Below, piece after piece: positions 16,074-23,230 of a stretch of DNA of 47,472 nucleotides. The position numbers and the translations under genes were made by a program. Position 1 is the stretch's first letter; every line of letters starts with the position of its first letter. The stretch comes from Lentisphaerota bacterium (GTDB lineage Bacteria; Verrucomicrobiota; Lentisphaeria; Victivallales; Victivallaceae): contig SUVW01000021.1 of NCBI GenBank assembly GCA_015061815.1, positions 1 through 47,472 of the forward strand, read 5' to 3'. A model generated the notes under the pieces. That model was not told where the DNA came from, made no database searches, and saw only the letters and a program-made list of their open reading frames with translations.

Positions 16074-16922
16074 CTCTTCATCTTCAAACGGCAATTCCGT
16101 ACTTCCTGCAATTCCAAGTGTTTTCGCATTTTCAGGAGAAATAACTGAATGCCCCAATTCTTTTTCTAATTGCTGACGGGCGGTTTTTGCTACGTTGCCG
16201 CCGCGTTTTGCAACTTGAGAGTGTTTTGCAAAAGTATCGGGATTTTCCGCTTCTGAAATATCTTTGGTGGAAACTTCTGCAAGCATATTCAACACCAGTT
16301 CGCGGTTGGTCATATTGTCCCGCAGATTTTCTTTTTTCAAGCCTTTGAATTGTTTGTACTCTTTTGCTGTTTTTCCAGCCCACGCTTTGTAAATAATGTC
16401 GGTCAAGATAGCAAATTCTGCACCTTCTTCCAAACCAAGACGTTTCCATTCATCGGTCAACTCTTTGCGGATTTCAATCGATTTCAACCGCTGATTGATC
16501 CAATTTTCAGAATACCCCAATCGCCGGTAATCCAGCATTGCCTGTTCAATGGAGCGTTCCGGATCCTGCATCTGGTTGAGCCGTTCTGCCGCAACTTGGG
16601 CGATCCACAGCTTAAAGGGTTCTGCTTTGGGCGACGGAATAGACTGGATAAGCCGGAAAAGTTGTTCAGCGGTAGCAACATCGGTTTTATAAAACTTTCC
16701 ATCGGAAGACGGCAATTTCAGTTGGTTACAATTTGTAACCGACTGGTTCCCCTCTTTTTTTAGACGGTTTTTCAGGACTTTCCAATAATTTCTGGGGTCT
16801 TGGCTATCGGTCAGGATAGCAACCACATCCACTACCGAAAAGTACCATTCTTCAGTGGCATCATCCCAAACGGAACGGACTTGTTTCTGTTCAAAAAGTT
16901 TTATTGCGTTTTGCTGTGTCAT
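16065..16922 (-). CDS. Bro-N / DinD-like protein
   Basis: A 285-residue protein with an N-terminal Bro-N domain (about 8-110: VRSVWDDATEEWYFSVVDVVAILTDS, then PRNYWKVLKNRL, then KFYKTDVATAEQLFRLIQSIPSPKAEPFKLWIAQVA), the fold of phage and plasmid antirepressors. The remainder (ERLNQMQDPERSIEQAMLDYRRLGY, NRELVLNMLAEVSTKDISE, ARQQLEKELGHSVIS) matches the DNA-damage-inducible protein D group. Such proteins are thought to bind DNA or repressors in SOS or phage control. There is no good ribosome site; it begins 28 nt after the Sel1-type gene and is probably co-transcribed with it. Both genes lie between direct repeats, pointing to acquisition as a unit. Confidence 0.85.
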   Translation of the reverse strand: MTQQNAIKLFEQKQVRSVWDDATEEWYFSVVDVVAILTDSQDPRNYWKVLKNRLKKEGNQSVTNCNQLKLPSSDGKFYKTDVATAEQLFRLIQSIPSPKAEPFKLWIAQVAAERLNQMQDPERSIEQAMLDYRRLGYSENWINQRLKSIEIRKELTDEWKRLGLEEGAEFAILTDIIYKAWAGKTAKEYKQFKGLKKENLRDNMTNRELVLNMLAEVSTKDISEAENPDTFAKHSQVAKRGGNVAKTARQQLEKELGHSVISPENAKTLGIAGSTELPFEDEESK

Positions 16923-16950
16923 AAAGTTTTTTCAATAATTTTGTTCAGGC

Positions 16951-17562
16951 TCATTGTTTCTTTTCCATTCTTTTCAACAATTTTTCCGCCGTAATACTGC
17001 CGTTTTCTTGCAATTTTCTGAGTAACTCAGGCAATCTTGCATCAGCAGGGGATTGTTGTTGTAAAATCAGGATAACTTCTTCCAGCATAGAACACGGGTC
17101 GTTTTTCAATAACGCTGCTTGCCGTAACGAATGAAATTTTTTGCGGTATAGAGAAGCTGTTTCAGAACTTTTTTCAACCACAATTCCATGCCGATAAGCC
17201 ATAGAAAGATACAAACAAGCTTGCGGATTGTTCTTTTCTGCAAGCTGCAGTAACTTTTGTAAATTTTCGTGCCATATTCTTTTGCTTTCTGTTTCATCCC
17301 GGCGCATAATCATCATCGCAAAACGCACCGCTGCCAGAGTATCTTTCAGGGAAAGTTCCTTGAGTTCTTTTTCGACCACTTGTTCTTTTGATTTCGGCAA
17401 TAAGCCAAATTGTATTTGTACAATTTGATCGATCAAACAAAAATGCTCATTTGATACCGAAGGAACCATTACCGACTCTGCGGCAAACAAAAATCGGCTT
17501 GTTGATAAAAGCAACATGAAACAACATATTTTACAAAAGTACAGCAATCTGCTTTCAGCCAT
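16951..17562 (-). CDS. exported Sel1-like repeat protein
   Basis: A 203-residue protein with an N-terminal signal sequence (YFCKICCFMLLLSTSRFLFA, cut before AES) and a mostly helical mature part. NNPQACLYLSMAYRHGIVVEKSSETASLYRKKF is a recognisable single Sel1-like (tetratricopeptide-related) unit, with flanking helices that may be degenerate units. Such repeats mediate protein contacts in the periplasm. AAGGAG lies 8 nt before the ATG, and a strong promoter lies upstream at 17586-17613. It is the first gene of a two-gene unit with the Bro-N protein, an odd pairing of an exported and a DNA-associated protein. Confidence 0.65.
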   Translation of the reverse strand: MAESRLLYFCKICCFMLLLSTSRFLFAAESVMVPSVSNEHFCLIDQIVQIQFGLLPKSKEQVVEKELKELSLKDTLAAVRFAMMIMRRDETESKRIWHENLQKLLQLAEKNNPQACLYLSMAYRHGIVVEKSSETASLYRKKFHSLRQAALLKNDPCSMLEEVILILQQQSPADARLPELLRKLQENGSITAEKLLKRMEKKQ

Positions 17563-17585
17563 AAGATGATCTCCTTTCAGAGTTT

Positions 17586-17613
17586 AATATAGCATTGGAA
17601 AAAGAAAAATCAA
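17586..17613 (-). promoter_or_regulatory. promoter of the Sel1-type/Bro-N pair
   Basis: On the minus strand TTGATT (17608-17613), 16 bp, TATATT (17586-17591), with TGC before the -10; 23 bp from the start codon. Confidence 0.65.
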
Positions 17614-17965
17614 GGCGGCTTGCCGCCGTGTAAGCGAAGCGCAGTAAAAAGAAACACATCCACCCGCCGACAGGCGGCAACTTCACGGGCAGCGAAGCTG
17701 ACCTCTTCACAAGCGACCAAAGGGAGCGACTTCATCCGCCGTCGCTAAAGCTATGGCGGGACAAGCAAGCAAGGCTTCTGGAATTTGGTGAAGATGTCCC
17801 GGCTTCATTGCATTACGCCGTGGCAAGGAAGAAAACCTTCGGTTTTGAGTGAAGAGAAGACTTACGTCTTCATTCGCCATTTTTTTTGCTTTCAAAAATG
17901 CTTTTTTGTGATTGCCTTCATTTCATTCAGGCTATCCCGCATTTTTGCAAAAAAAATGGCGGGGC
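17614..17965. repeat. hairpin-rich non-coding array
   Basis: No gene is seen. The stretch is a run of short hairpins, e.g. GGCGGC-TT-GCCGCC, CCGCC-GACA-GGCGG, AAAACC-TTC-GGTTTT and GAAGAC-TTAC-GTCTTC, separated by CTTCAC/CTTCAT or GTGAAG. It ends CTTCATTCGCCATTTTTTTT and, after a gap, GCAAAAAAAATGGCG. The same closing sequence ends the array at 18673-18890, so both belong to one family. Confidence 0.5.
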
Positions 17966-17978
17966 ACTTTCTTTTGAA

Positions 17979-18086
17979 CCCCCAGTAATCTGAACGGCAT
18001 TTTGAGCTTAAAAACTCAGAATTTCGCTGTGAAATGAAATTCTGAAAATCGCTTCACTTTGATTTAGACAAACTCAGAATACTTGG
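17979..18086. repeat. direct repeat flanking the Bro-N/Sel1 gene pair, right copy
   Basis: Starts CCCCCAGTAATCTGAAC; see 15963-16073. The hairpin TCAGAATTT/AAATTCTGA with the loop CGCTGTGAAATG is kept. Confidence 0.75.
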
Positions 18087-18089
18087 AAC

Positions 18090-18530
18090 TTATGGAGCTT
18101 GGGGGGAAAGTTTTATCACTCCGCAATCTGATTTTTTCAACACATCTGTTGGACCTTCTTGCAAAACAATGTGTTTGGGAAGATATCCATCTTTACATAT
18201 ATGGAGTTTTCTTTCGGTAACACAAATCCAATCCGGAACAGGATAATGACCAGGAGAGCCGATATAAACTATATAATGCCATTGCGTGGGAACTTTTGTT
18301 TGAAAGTATCCGTTTTTATCACTTATGGCAAATTCAGAATATTGATTTTCTGCCTTGATTGTGTAGGTAATTTCAGCACCACATATACCCTTACCGGAAC
18401 ATTCATCTACTATTTGTCCTTTGATTGCCGGAGCAACTTCGGTTGTGTGAGGAAGGAGACAACCTGACAGGAATAATGAGAGAAACAACAGTAAAGCGTT
18501 TGTAAAAATAAATTTAAATCTTCTTTTCAT
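18090..18530 (-). CDS. small lipoprotein with carboxypeptidase-regulatory-like domain
   Basis: A 146-residue protein with a lipoprotein signal: MKRRFKF, a hydrophobic stretch, then LSGC with the lipidated Cys near residue 24. The mature part begins with IKGQIVDECSGKGICGAEITYTIKA and ISDKNGYFQTKVPTQWHYIVYIGSPGH, the pattern of carboxypeptidase-regulatory-like (transthyretin-type) beta domains seen on many envelope proteins. GGGG lies upstream of the ATG at 18530. It is monocistronic and lies in accessory DNA. Function is unknown; envelope location is supported by the lipobox. Confidence 0.7.
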   Translation of the reverse strand: MKRRFKFIFTNALLLFLSLFLSGCLLPHTTEVAPAIKGQIVDECSGKGICGAEITYTIKAENQYSEFAISDKNGYFQTKVPTQWHYIVYIGSPGHYPVPDWICVTERKLHICKDGYLPKHIVLQEGPTDVLKKSDCGVIKLSPQAP

Positions 18531-18672
18531 TTTTTATCCCCTTTTGCCGTATTGATGGATTTTATCAGCATTACCAGGATTTGAGTGCAACTGTTGTTCA
18601 ATATCCGTTGGTTAATATATCATCCGTAATGAAGTATTGCAATCCGGAACTCTCATTTTTCATTTTTACATC

Positions 18673-18861
18673 ATATGAGCGAAGCGAATGCTTCATATTT
18701 GGAGTGAAACGGAAAATGCTTCATAGCAGAATGAAATGGAGCTGCTTCATCGTCAGGCGTTTTTTATGAAGCATTTTGCGGCGATGCCGCAAAATATGAA
18801 GCGCATCTTGCGATGCATGAAGCGGCACTGCGTGCCATGAAGCAAAGCCTGACGGCTTCAT
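18673..18861. repeat. hairpin array spaced by the heptamer ATGAAGC
   Basis: ATGAAGC occurs at 18766, 18796, 18817 and 18837, and its complement GCTTCAT at 18690, 18718, 18744 and 18855. Between the heptamers lie perfect hairpins with unrelated stems: ATTTTGCGGC-GAT-GCCGCAAAAT, GCATC-TTGC-GATGC and GGCAC-TGC-GTGCC. An outer inverted pair CGTCAGGC (18751-18758) / GCCTGACG (18847-18854) encloses them. There is no coding frame. The array abuts the tRNA-Ser gene. Confidence 0.7.
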
Positions 18862-18885
18862 TTCGCCATTTTTTTGCAAAAAAAA

Positions 18886-18975
<90 letters not shown>

Positions 18976-19029
18976 GCTTCGGAATGCGTTTATAGTCTGC
19001 ACCCCCAGGACTTTATATATTATCGTGAC

Positions 19030-19299
19030 TTATTTCGCGCGGCGGATGCCAAGCTCATCAGTCAACGAGATGTATCTGGCGCGGTTTTCGCGGGCCAGAT
19101 AGCTCAAAAGTTTTTTCCGCAATGCCACCATCGCCAGCAAACCACGACGGGTGCTGTGATCTTTTTTATTGGCACGCAGATGCTCGGTCAAAGCAGAAAT
19201 ACGATTGCTCAACAAGGCAATCTGAACTTCCGGTGAACCGGTATCACCCTCTTTACGGGCATACTTTTTGATAATTTCCTGTTTTACAGCTTTGTCCAT
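19030..19299 (-). CDS. rpsO: 30S ribosomal protein S15
   Basis: An 89-residue primary binding protein of the 16S rRNA central domain, which also helps form a bridge to the 50S subunit. The family blocks are complete: [24 protein letters not shown], then the [21 protein letters not shown] block. The length is the family norm. GGAG lies 9 nt before the ATG and a promoter lies at 19385-19412. It is monocistronic, followed by tRNA-Ser on the same strand about 54 nt on, which may be co-transcribed. Confidence 0.97.
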   Translation of the reverse strand: MDKAVKQEIIKKYARKEGDTGSPEVQIALLSNRISALTEHLRANKKDHSTRRGLLAMVALRKKLLSYLARENRARYISLTDELGIRRAK

Positions 19300-19384
19300 T
19301 TTCCATATCTCCTTGATTTTTACCCGCCTCTGTCAGCAGCGATGCCGGACCGCAACAACCGCACCAACCAGAGCGTTGAGATAT

Positions 19385-19412
19385 AATATAGCTCCATCTT
19401 GCAAAAATGCAA
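19385..19412 (-). promoter_or_regulatory. rpsO promoter
   Basis: Minus strand TTGCAT (19407-19412), 16 bp, TATATT (19385-19390). The -35 lies in a perfect small hairpin CTTGCA-TTTT-TGCAAG just past the dxs stop. Confidence 0.6.
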
Positions 19413-19420
19413 GTGCTGTT

Positions 19421-21250
19421 TTATTTTTTTTGCAGTAATAACAATATTTTTCCGGCGATTGACGATGCATCCAGCCCTTTTTGCCGCTTCAGCAGCTCCA
19501 CTTCACCATGCGGAACTATCTCATCACTGCTCCAGGCAAATGGATATATACCGCCATGTTTTCCACCGCAAAGAGCCTCACACAAAGCCGAATACAATCC
19601 GCCTGATTCCGAGTGATCTTCAATAACAAAATGCCTGTGCGCGGATAATTCACCGGCCAACCGGCGATCAAACGGTTTGAGAAAACGTGCATCGACCACA
19701 GTACAATCCAAATTGCTCTGCTCCAAAATTTCCGCTGTCTGCAAAGCATTTGCCACTTCTCCGCCGATGCTCCACAAAACCGGAGAAAAATCATCTCCCC
19801 GACGACGGATAACCGCCTTGCCCAACTGAAAATCTTCCGGCTTTCCATTATTCACTCCCGCGCCTTTGGGATAACGGATAATCACCGGAGAATGCAAAGA
19901 TACGGCAAACTCCAACGCCATACCCATTTCACTTTCCACTGCCGGAGAAAAAATCGTCACCCCCGGCAATGAACGCAGAAATCCGCAATTATATATCCCG
20001 TGATGAGTCGGACCATCTGCCACTGCTCCGGAACGGTCAACTGCTATGATTACCGGCAATCCGGCCAGAGCGATATCATGATAAACCGCATCCAGAGCCC
20101 GCTGCAGAAATGTATCGTAAAACGCACAAACCGGGATTTTTCCGGCCGCCGCCAATCCGGCAGCAAAAGTCAATGCATGTTCTTCAGCGATCCCGGTATC
20201 AAAACATCTTTCCGGACAGTTTGCAGCGAATTCCCGCAATCCGGTACCTTCCAGCATCGCCGGACAGACTGCAACAATTTCCGGATGTTTTGCCGCCGAT
20301 TTGCTCAATGCTTCTGCAAATGCCGCTGAAAATCCTCTGATGCCTCCGGAAATTTCTCCGGTATCCGGATCGCAGCCGGATATCCCGTGATAACGGGTCG
20401 GATCCGCTGCTGCGAAGTGGCAGCCGTGACCTTTTTCAGTGATCACATGCAGCAATACCGGCCCCCCGATCTGACGTATCCGGCTCAATGTCGGCAACAG
20501 CTGGTTCAAATCATTGCCGTTGACAGCTCCGAAATAACGCAATCCCAATGTTTCAAAAAAGAGTGCCGGGGGCAGAAATACGCTTTTCCCAGCTTCATCC
20601 AAGCGGGAAAAAAACTTTTTCAGCCTGGGCATCGGAGATAATATCTTCTTCAACGAGTTGCGGAATTTATTATATGATCTGGCCGCGATCACCCGGTTCA
20701 ACACCCGTGACAAAGCTCCGACATTACCGGAAATCGACATCCGGTTGTCATTGAGTATCACGACTAACCGTCCGGCCCCGGGCAGAGTTGAAGCATGATT
20801 CAACGCTTCGAGGGTGACTCCGCATCCCATTGCGCCGTCACCGATGATCGCGACTACCTTTTCCTCTGAATCGGGATCAGCAGCACAATGGCCCAACGCG
20901 GCCGACAATGCACACCCGGCATGCCCGGAAACCGCCGGATCGAATTCGGATTCCATCGGGGTGGTAAAGCCGCTCACTCCATCGATACGGCGGAGTTTTT
21001 CAAAACCTTTATCCCGGCCGGTCAACAACTTATGCGCATAAGCCTGATGGCCGACATCAAAGAACAGCTTTTCCGCCGGAGTATCAAATATCCGATGCAA
21101 TGCGACGATCAATTCCACACAACCGCAGCTTGAAGCCAAATGTCCGCCATTGCGGCTGACCGATTCAATGATCGTTTTCCGCAGTTCATCTGCTGCTTCC
21201 TGCAGTTTTTCCACCGGGACGGCACGTATTTTATCCAGCAATTCCGGCAT
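19421..21250 (-). CDS. dxs: 1-deoxy-D-xylulose-5-phosphate synthase
   Basis: A 609-residue thiamine-diphosphate enzyme joining pyruvate and glyceraldehyde 3-phosphate, the first step of the MEP isoprenoid pathway. Blocks seen are GGHLASSCGCVELIVALH, FFDVGHQAYAHKLLTGR, the ThDP/Mg site IGDGAMGCGVTLEALNHAS with VILNDNRMSISGNVGALS, the pyrimidine-domain ERCFDTGIAEEHALTFAAGLA, FLQRALDAVYHDIA, and DGPTHHG. The usual GHSSTSIS block is here GHAGCALSAALGH, a departure in the substrate/cofactor entrance region. It is slightly shorter than the usual 620-640. The start lies 1 nt past the uppS stop, so uppS-dxs forms an isoprenoid operon. Confidence 0.93.
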   Translation of the reverse strand: MPELLDKIRAVPVEKLQEAADELRKTIIESVSRNGGHLASSCGCVELIVALHRIFDTPAEKLFFDVGHQAYAHKLLTGRDKGFEKLRRIDGVSGFTTPMESEFDPAVSGHAGCALSAALGHCAADPDSEEKVVAIIGDGAMGCGVTLEALNHASTLPGAGRLVVILNDNRMSISGNVGALSRVLNRVIAARSYNKFRNSLKKILSPMPRLKKFFSRLDEAGKSVFLPPALFFETLGLRYFGAVNGNDLNQLLPTLSRIRQIGGPVLLHVITEKGHGCHFAAADPTRYHGISGCDPDTGEISGGIRGFSAAFAEALSKSAAKHPEIVAVCPAMLEGTGLREFAANCPERCFDTGIAEEHALTFAAGLAAAGKIPVCAFYDTFLQRALDAVYHDIALAGLPVIIAVDRSGAVADGPTHHGIYNCGFLRSLPGVTIFSPAVESEMGMALEFAVSLHSPVIIRYPKGAGVNNGKPEDFQLGKAVIRRRGDDFSPVLWSIGGEVANALQTAEILEQSNLDCTVVDARFLKPFDRRLAGELSAHRHFVIEDHSESGGLYSALCEALCGGKHGGIYPFAWSSDEIVPHGEVELLKRQKGLDASSIAGKILLLLQKK

Positions 21251-21251
21251 A

Positions 21252-21938
21252 TTATTTATTCAATCCGCCAAACCGGCGTTCCCGGCCGCCGAATGATTCT
21301 ATCGCTTTTTTCAACTCGGCTTCGCCAAAATCCGGCCAGTAAGTCGGAGTCACATATAATTCACTGTAAGATATCTGCCACAGAAGGAAGTTGCTCACCC
21401 GCAAATTTCCCCCGGTGCGGATCAACAGATCCGGATCAGGCATATCCGGCAGATAAAGATAATTGCGGAACTCCTCTTCAGTCACCGGCTGATCCGATGA
21501 ACGCTCCTTCAATATCTTATTCACCGCATCAACGATCTCCGCCCGACCGCCATAACTCAATGCGATATTGATGGTGAATTTTGTATTGTTTTTGGTCATA
21601 TCTATCGCCTTGAGCAAAGCCATACGGGAAGCCAGAGGCAAATCATCTGTTCTGCCGATAGTCCGCAGCCGGACACCATTTTTCATCATTGCCGGCAATT
21701 CTGACACTGCAAACTCCTTTAAGATCCGCATCAATGCAGTAACTTCCGGTTCCGGCCGCTTCCAATTTTCCGTGCTGAATGCATACAGTGTCAATGACTC
21801 AATCCCCATTTTTGCCGCTGCATCGACCACCTTTCCGATCTGACGAGCCCCGGCTAAATGTCCTTCACTCCGATCCAAACCGCGTTCAGAAGCCCAACGA
21901 CCATTGCCGTCCATGATTATTGCCACATGTTTCAACAT
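21252..21938 (-). CDS. uppS: isoprenyl (undecaprenyl) diphosphate synthase
   Basis: A 228-residue cis-prenyltransferase that makes the C55 carrier lipid for peptidoglycan and LPS. The N-terminal HVAIIMDGNGRWA holds the catalytic Asp; LTLYAFSTENWKRP, IALSYGGRAEIVDAV and DPDLLIRTGGNLRVSNFLLWQISYSELY are all intact. The length is slightly below the common 240-250. It is the first gene of the uppS-dxs operon, which pairs an early and a late step of polyprenol supply. A promoter lies upstream at 21979-22007. Confidence 0.95.
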   Translation of the reverse strand: MLKHVAIIMDGNGRWASERGLDRSEGHLAGARQIGKVVDAAAKMGIESLTLYAFSTENWKRPEPEVTALMRILKEFAVSELPAMMKNGVRLRTIGRTDDLPLASRMALLKAIDMTKNNTKFTINIALSYGGRAEIVDAVNKILKERSSDQPVTEEEFRNYLYLPDMPDPDLLIRTGGNLRVSNFLLWQISYSELYVTPTYWPDFGEAELKKAIESFGGRERRFGGLNK

Positions 21939-21978
21939 ATTTACACCTTCTTTCTGAAAAATATTCTGACACCTCTAT

Positions 21979-22007
21979 AAAATATCATCCCCGGACAAAT
22001 TTGTCAA
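21979..22007 (-). promoter_or_regulatory. uppS-dxs promoter
   Basis: Minus strand TTGACA (22002-22007), 17 bp, TATTTT (21979-21984). It lies back to back with the tRNA-Gly promoter. Confidence 0.6.
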
Positions 22008-22035
22008 TTTTTATTATGGATAACCGGTAATTGAT

Positions 22036-22063
22036 TTGCATTTTTTTTTGTTCGTGCTATATT
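22036..22063 (+). promoter_or_regulatory. tRNA-Gly promoter
   Basis: TTGCAT (22036-22041), 16 bp, TATATT (22058-22063), with TGC before the -10; 21 bp from the tRNA. Confidence 0.6.
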
Positions 22064-22084
22064 AGATGAGTGTTGATGATTGAT

Positions 22085-22160
22085 GCGAGTGTAGCTCAGT
22101 TGGTAGAGCATCACGTTGCCAACGTGATTGTCGCCGGTTCGACTCCGGTCACTCGCTCCA
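22085..22160 (+). tRNA. tRNA-Gly (GCC)
   Basis: 76 nt with the CCA encoded. Acceptor GCGAGTG/CACTCGC, anticodon stem TCACG/CGTGA with loop TTGCCAA reading GCC, and T-arm CCGG-TTCGACT-CCGG. A run of seven T follows directly. A copy of its last 22 nt sits at 461-482. Confidence 0.97.
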
Positions 22161-22336
22161 TTTTTTTGCCTCATCGACGGTATGGATTTCATCTATACCG
22201 ATCGCTTTGACATGAGTAGTTTGCACACGATAATATTTCTTTTTCAACTGCTTCTGTTCCAATTCTTTAATGGTGTGCCAACACAAATCATAAAAGTCGG
22301 TAAGAGAATCGGAAAAACACACAGAGGGAACAAAAA

Positions 22337-22453
22337 GTGACTTCAGAAGAATTCAGCAAAGTTGCGGACAGCACCGATTCACCGTGCCACAAATCACCCT
22401 CCGGGGGCAAAAAACAGGGAAACCAGAAACCTATTCCCCTCCCCGGAGGGTAA
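22337..22453 (+). CDS. possible 38-residue peptide
   Basis: GTG at 22337 with AGAGGG 8 nt upstream opens a short frame MTSEEFSKVADSTDSPCHKS ending in PIPLPGG and TAA. The peptide is hydrophilic with no family match that I can recognise. The second half coincides with a long inverted repeat (22397-22450), so the reading frame may be accidental or a leader peptide. Apart from it, 22161-22473 shows no gene. Confidence 0.25.
   Translation: MTSEEFSKVADSTDSPCHKSPSGGKKQGNQKPIPLPGG
22397..22450. other. inverted repeat with 10-bp GC-rich arms
   Basis: CCCTCCGGGG (22397-22406) and CCCCGGAGGG (22441-22450), 34 nt apart, a perfect pair. It would form a stable stem in RNA from either strand. No T run follows, so it is not a standard terminator. 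Confidence 0.5.
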
Positions 22454-22473
22454 ATGTTACATACAACAAAGCC

Positions 22474-22507
22474 AAAATAAAACCCGCTGAAATTTAAGTT
22501 TTCAGCG
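22474..22507 (-). terminator. rho-independent terminator after the tRNA-Leu array
   Basis: On the minus strand CGCTGAAAA and TTTCAGCG enclose CTTAAA, followed by GGTTTTATTTT. It lies 17 nt past the last unit of the tandem array, so transcription from the tRNA-Leu promoter could cover the whole array and stop here. Confidence 0.6.
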
Positions 22508-22523
22508 AGAAATCACAAAAAAA

Positions 22524-23084
22524 TGGTACTGGAGGTGGGACTTGACGAGGCGAAGCCGAGAGTCGGAGCAAAGCGACGGCAACCCGCACAAAAGTGAGCA
22601 ATCCCGTTTTTGTAGAACAAAAATTAAAGGTAAAAAGAAAAAGCTCCAGCGGGGAAAATTTATTTTCACAAGCTGAAGCTTGCTTTTTACAGGGATTGCG
22701 CAACGAAAACTGGTATCCGGAACGGGACTTGACAAGGCGAAGCCGAGAGCCGGAGCAAAGCGACGGCAACCCGCACAAAAGTGAGCAATCCCGTTTTTGT
22801 AGAACAAAAATTAAAGGTAAAAAGAAAAAGCTCCAGCGGGGAAAATTTATTTTCATAAGCTGAAGCTTGCTTTTTACAGGGATTGCGCAACGAAAACTGG
22901 TATCTGGAACGGGACTTGACAAGGCGAAGCCGAGAGCCGGAGCGAAGCGACGGCAACCCGCACAAAAGTGAGCAATCCCATTTTTGTAGAACAAAAATTA
23001 AAGGTAAAAAGAAAAAGCTCCAGCGGGGAAAATTTATTTTCACAAGCTGAAGCTTGCTTTTTACAGGGATTGCGCAACGAAAAC
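22524..23084 (-). repeat. three 187-bp tandem units, each bounded by a tRNA 3' end
   Basis: Unit boundaries are 22524, 22711, 22898 and 23085 (the tRNA-Leu gene itself). Units 2 and 3 differ at only about four positions; unit 1 differs mainly in its boundary. In tRNA orientation each unit ends with a copy of the tRNA 3' end from the T-loop to CCA. At 22898-22919 (one mismatch) and 22711-22732 (perfect) this is the tRNA-Leu end. At 22524-22545 it reads TCAAGTCCCACCTCCAGTACCA, broken here as TCAAGTCCCACC then TCCAGTACCA, which looks like the end of another tRNA. The rest of the unit has no gene; open frames across it are just repeat translations. Confidence 0.9.
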
Positions 23085-23169
23085 TGGTATCCGGAACGGG
23101 ACTTGAACCCGTACTCCCGAAGGAAGCAGATTTTAAGTCTGCTGCGTCTGCCGATTCCGCCATCCGGAC
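23085..23169 (-). tRNA. tRNA-Leu (UAA)
   Basis: 85 nt with the CCA encoded. Acceptor GTCCGGA/TCCGGAT with a G-U first pair, anticodon stem GCAGA/TCTGC with loop CTTAAAA reading UAA, long variable arm TCC-TTCG-GGA, and T-arm ACGGG-TTCAAGT-CCCGT. Its 3' end is the template for the copies in the adjacent tandem array. Confidence 0.97.
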
Positions 23170-23179
23170 GTCACCATAT

Positions 23180-23208
23180 AATATATCGCACATTCGCCAT
23201 AAAATCAA
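23180..23208 (-). promoter_or_regulatory. tRNA-Leu promoter
   Basis: Minus strand TTGATT (23203-23208), 17 bp, TATATT (23180-23185), 11 bp before the tRNA 5' end. Confidence 0.6.
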
Positions 23209-23230
23209 CAGTCGGCAAGAAGAAAATTCT

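Noticed and set aside
15900..18100. Integron cassettes with attC sites
   Set aside because: The repeats do not show the paired GTTRRRY/RYYYAAC core sites, and no integrase gene is present.
22524..23084. CRISPR array
   Set aside because: The units are 187 bp and adjacent, with no short repeat alternating with unique spacers, and no cas genes are in the window.
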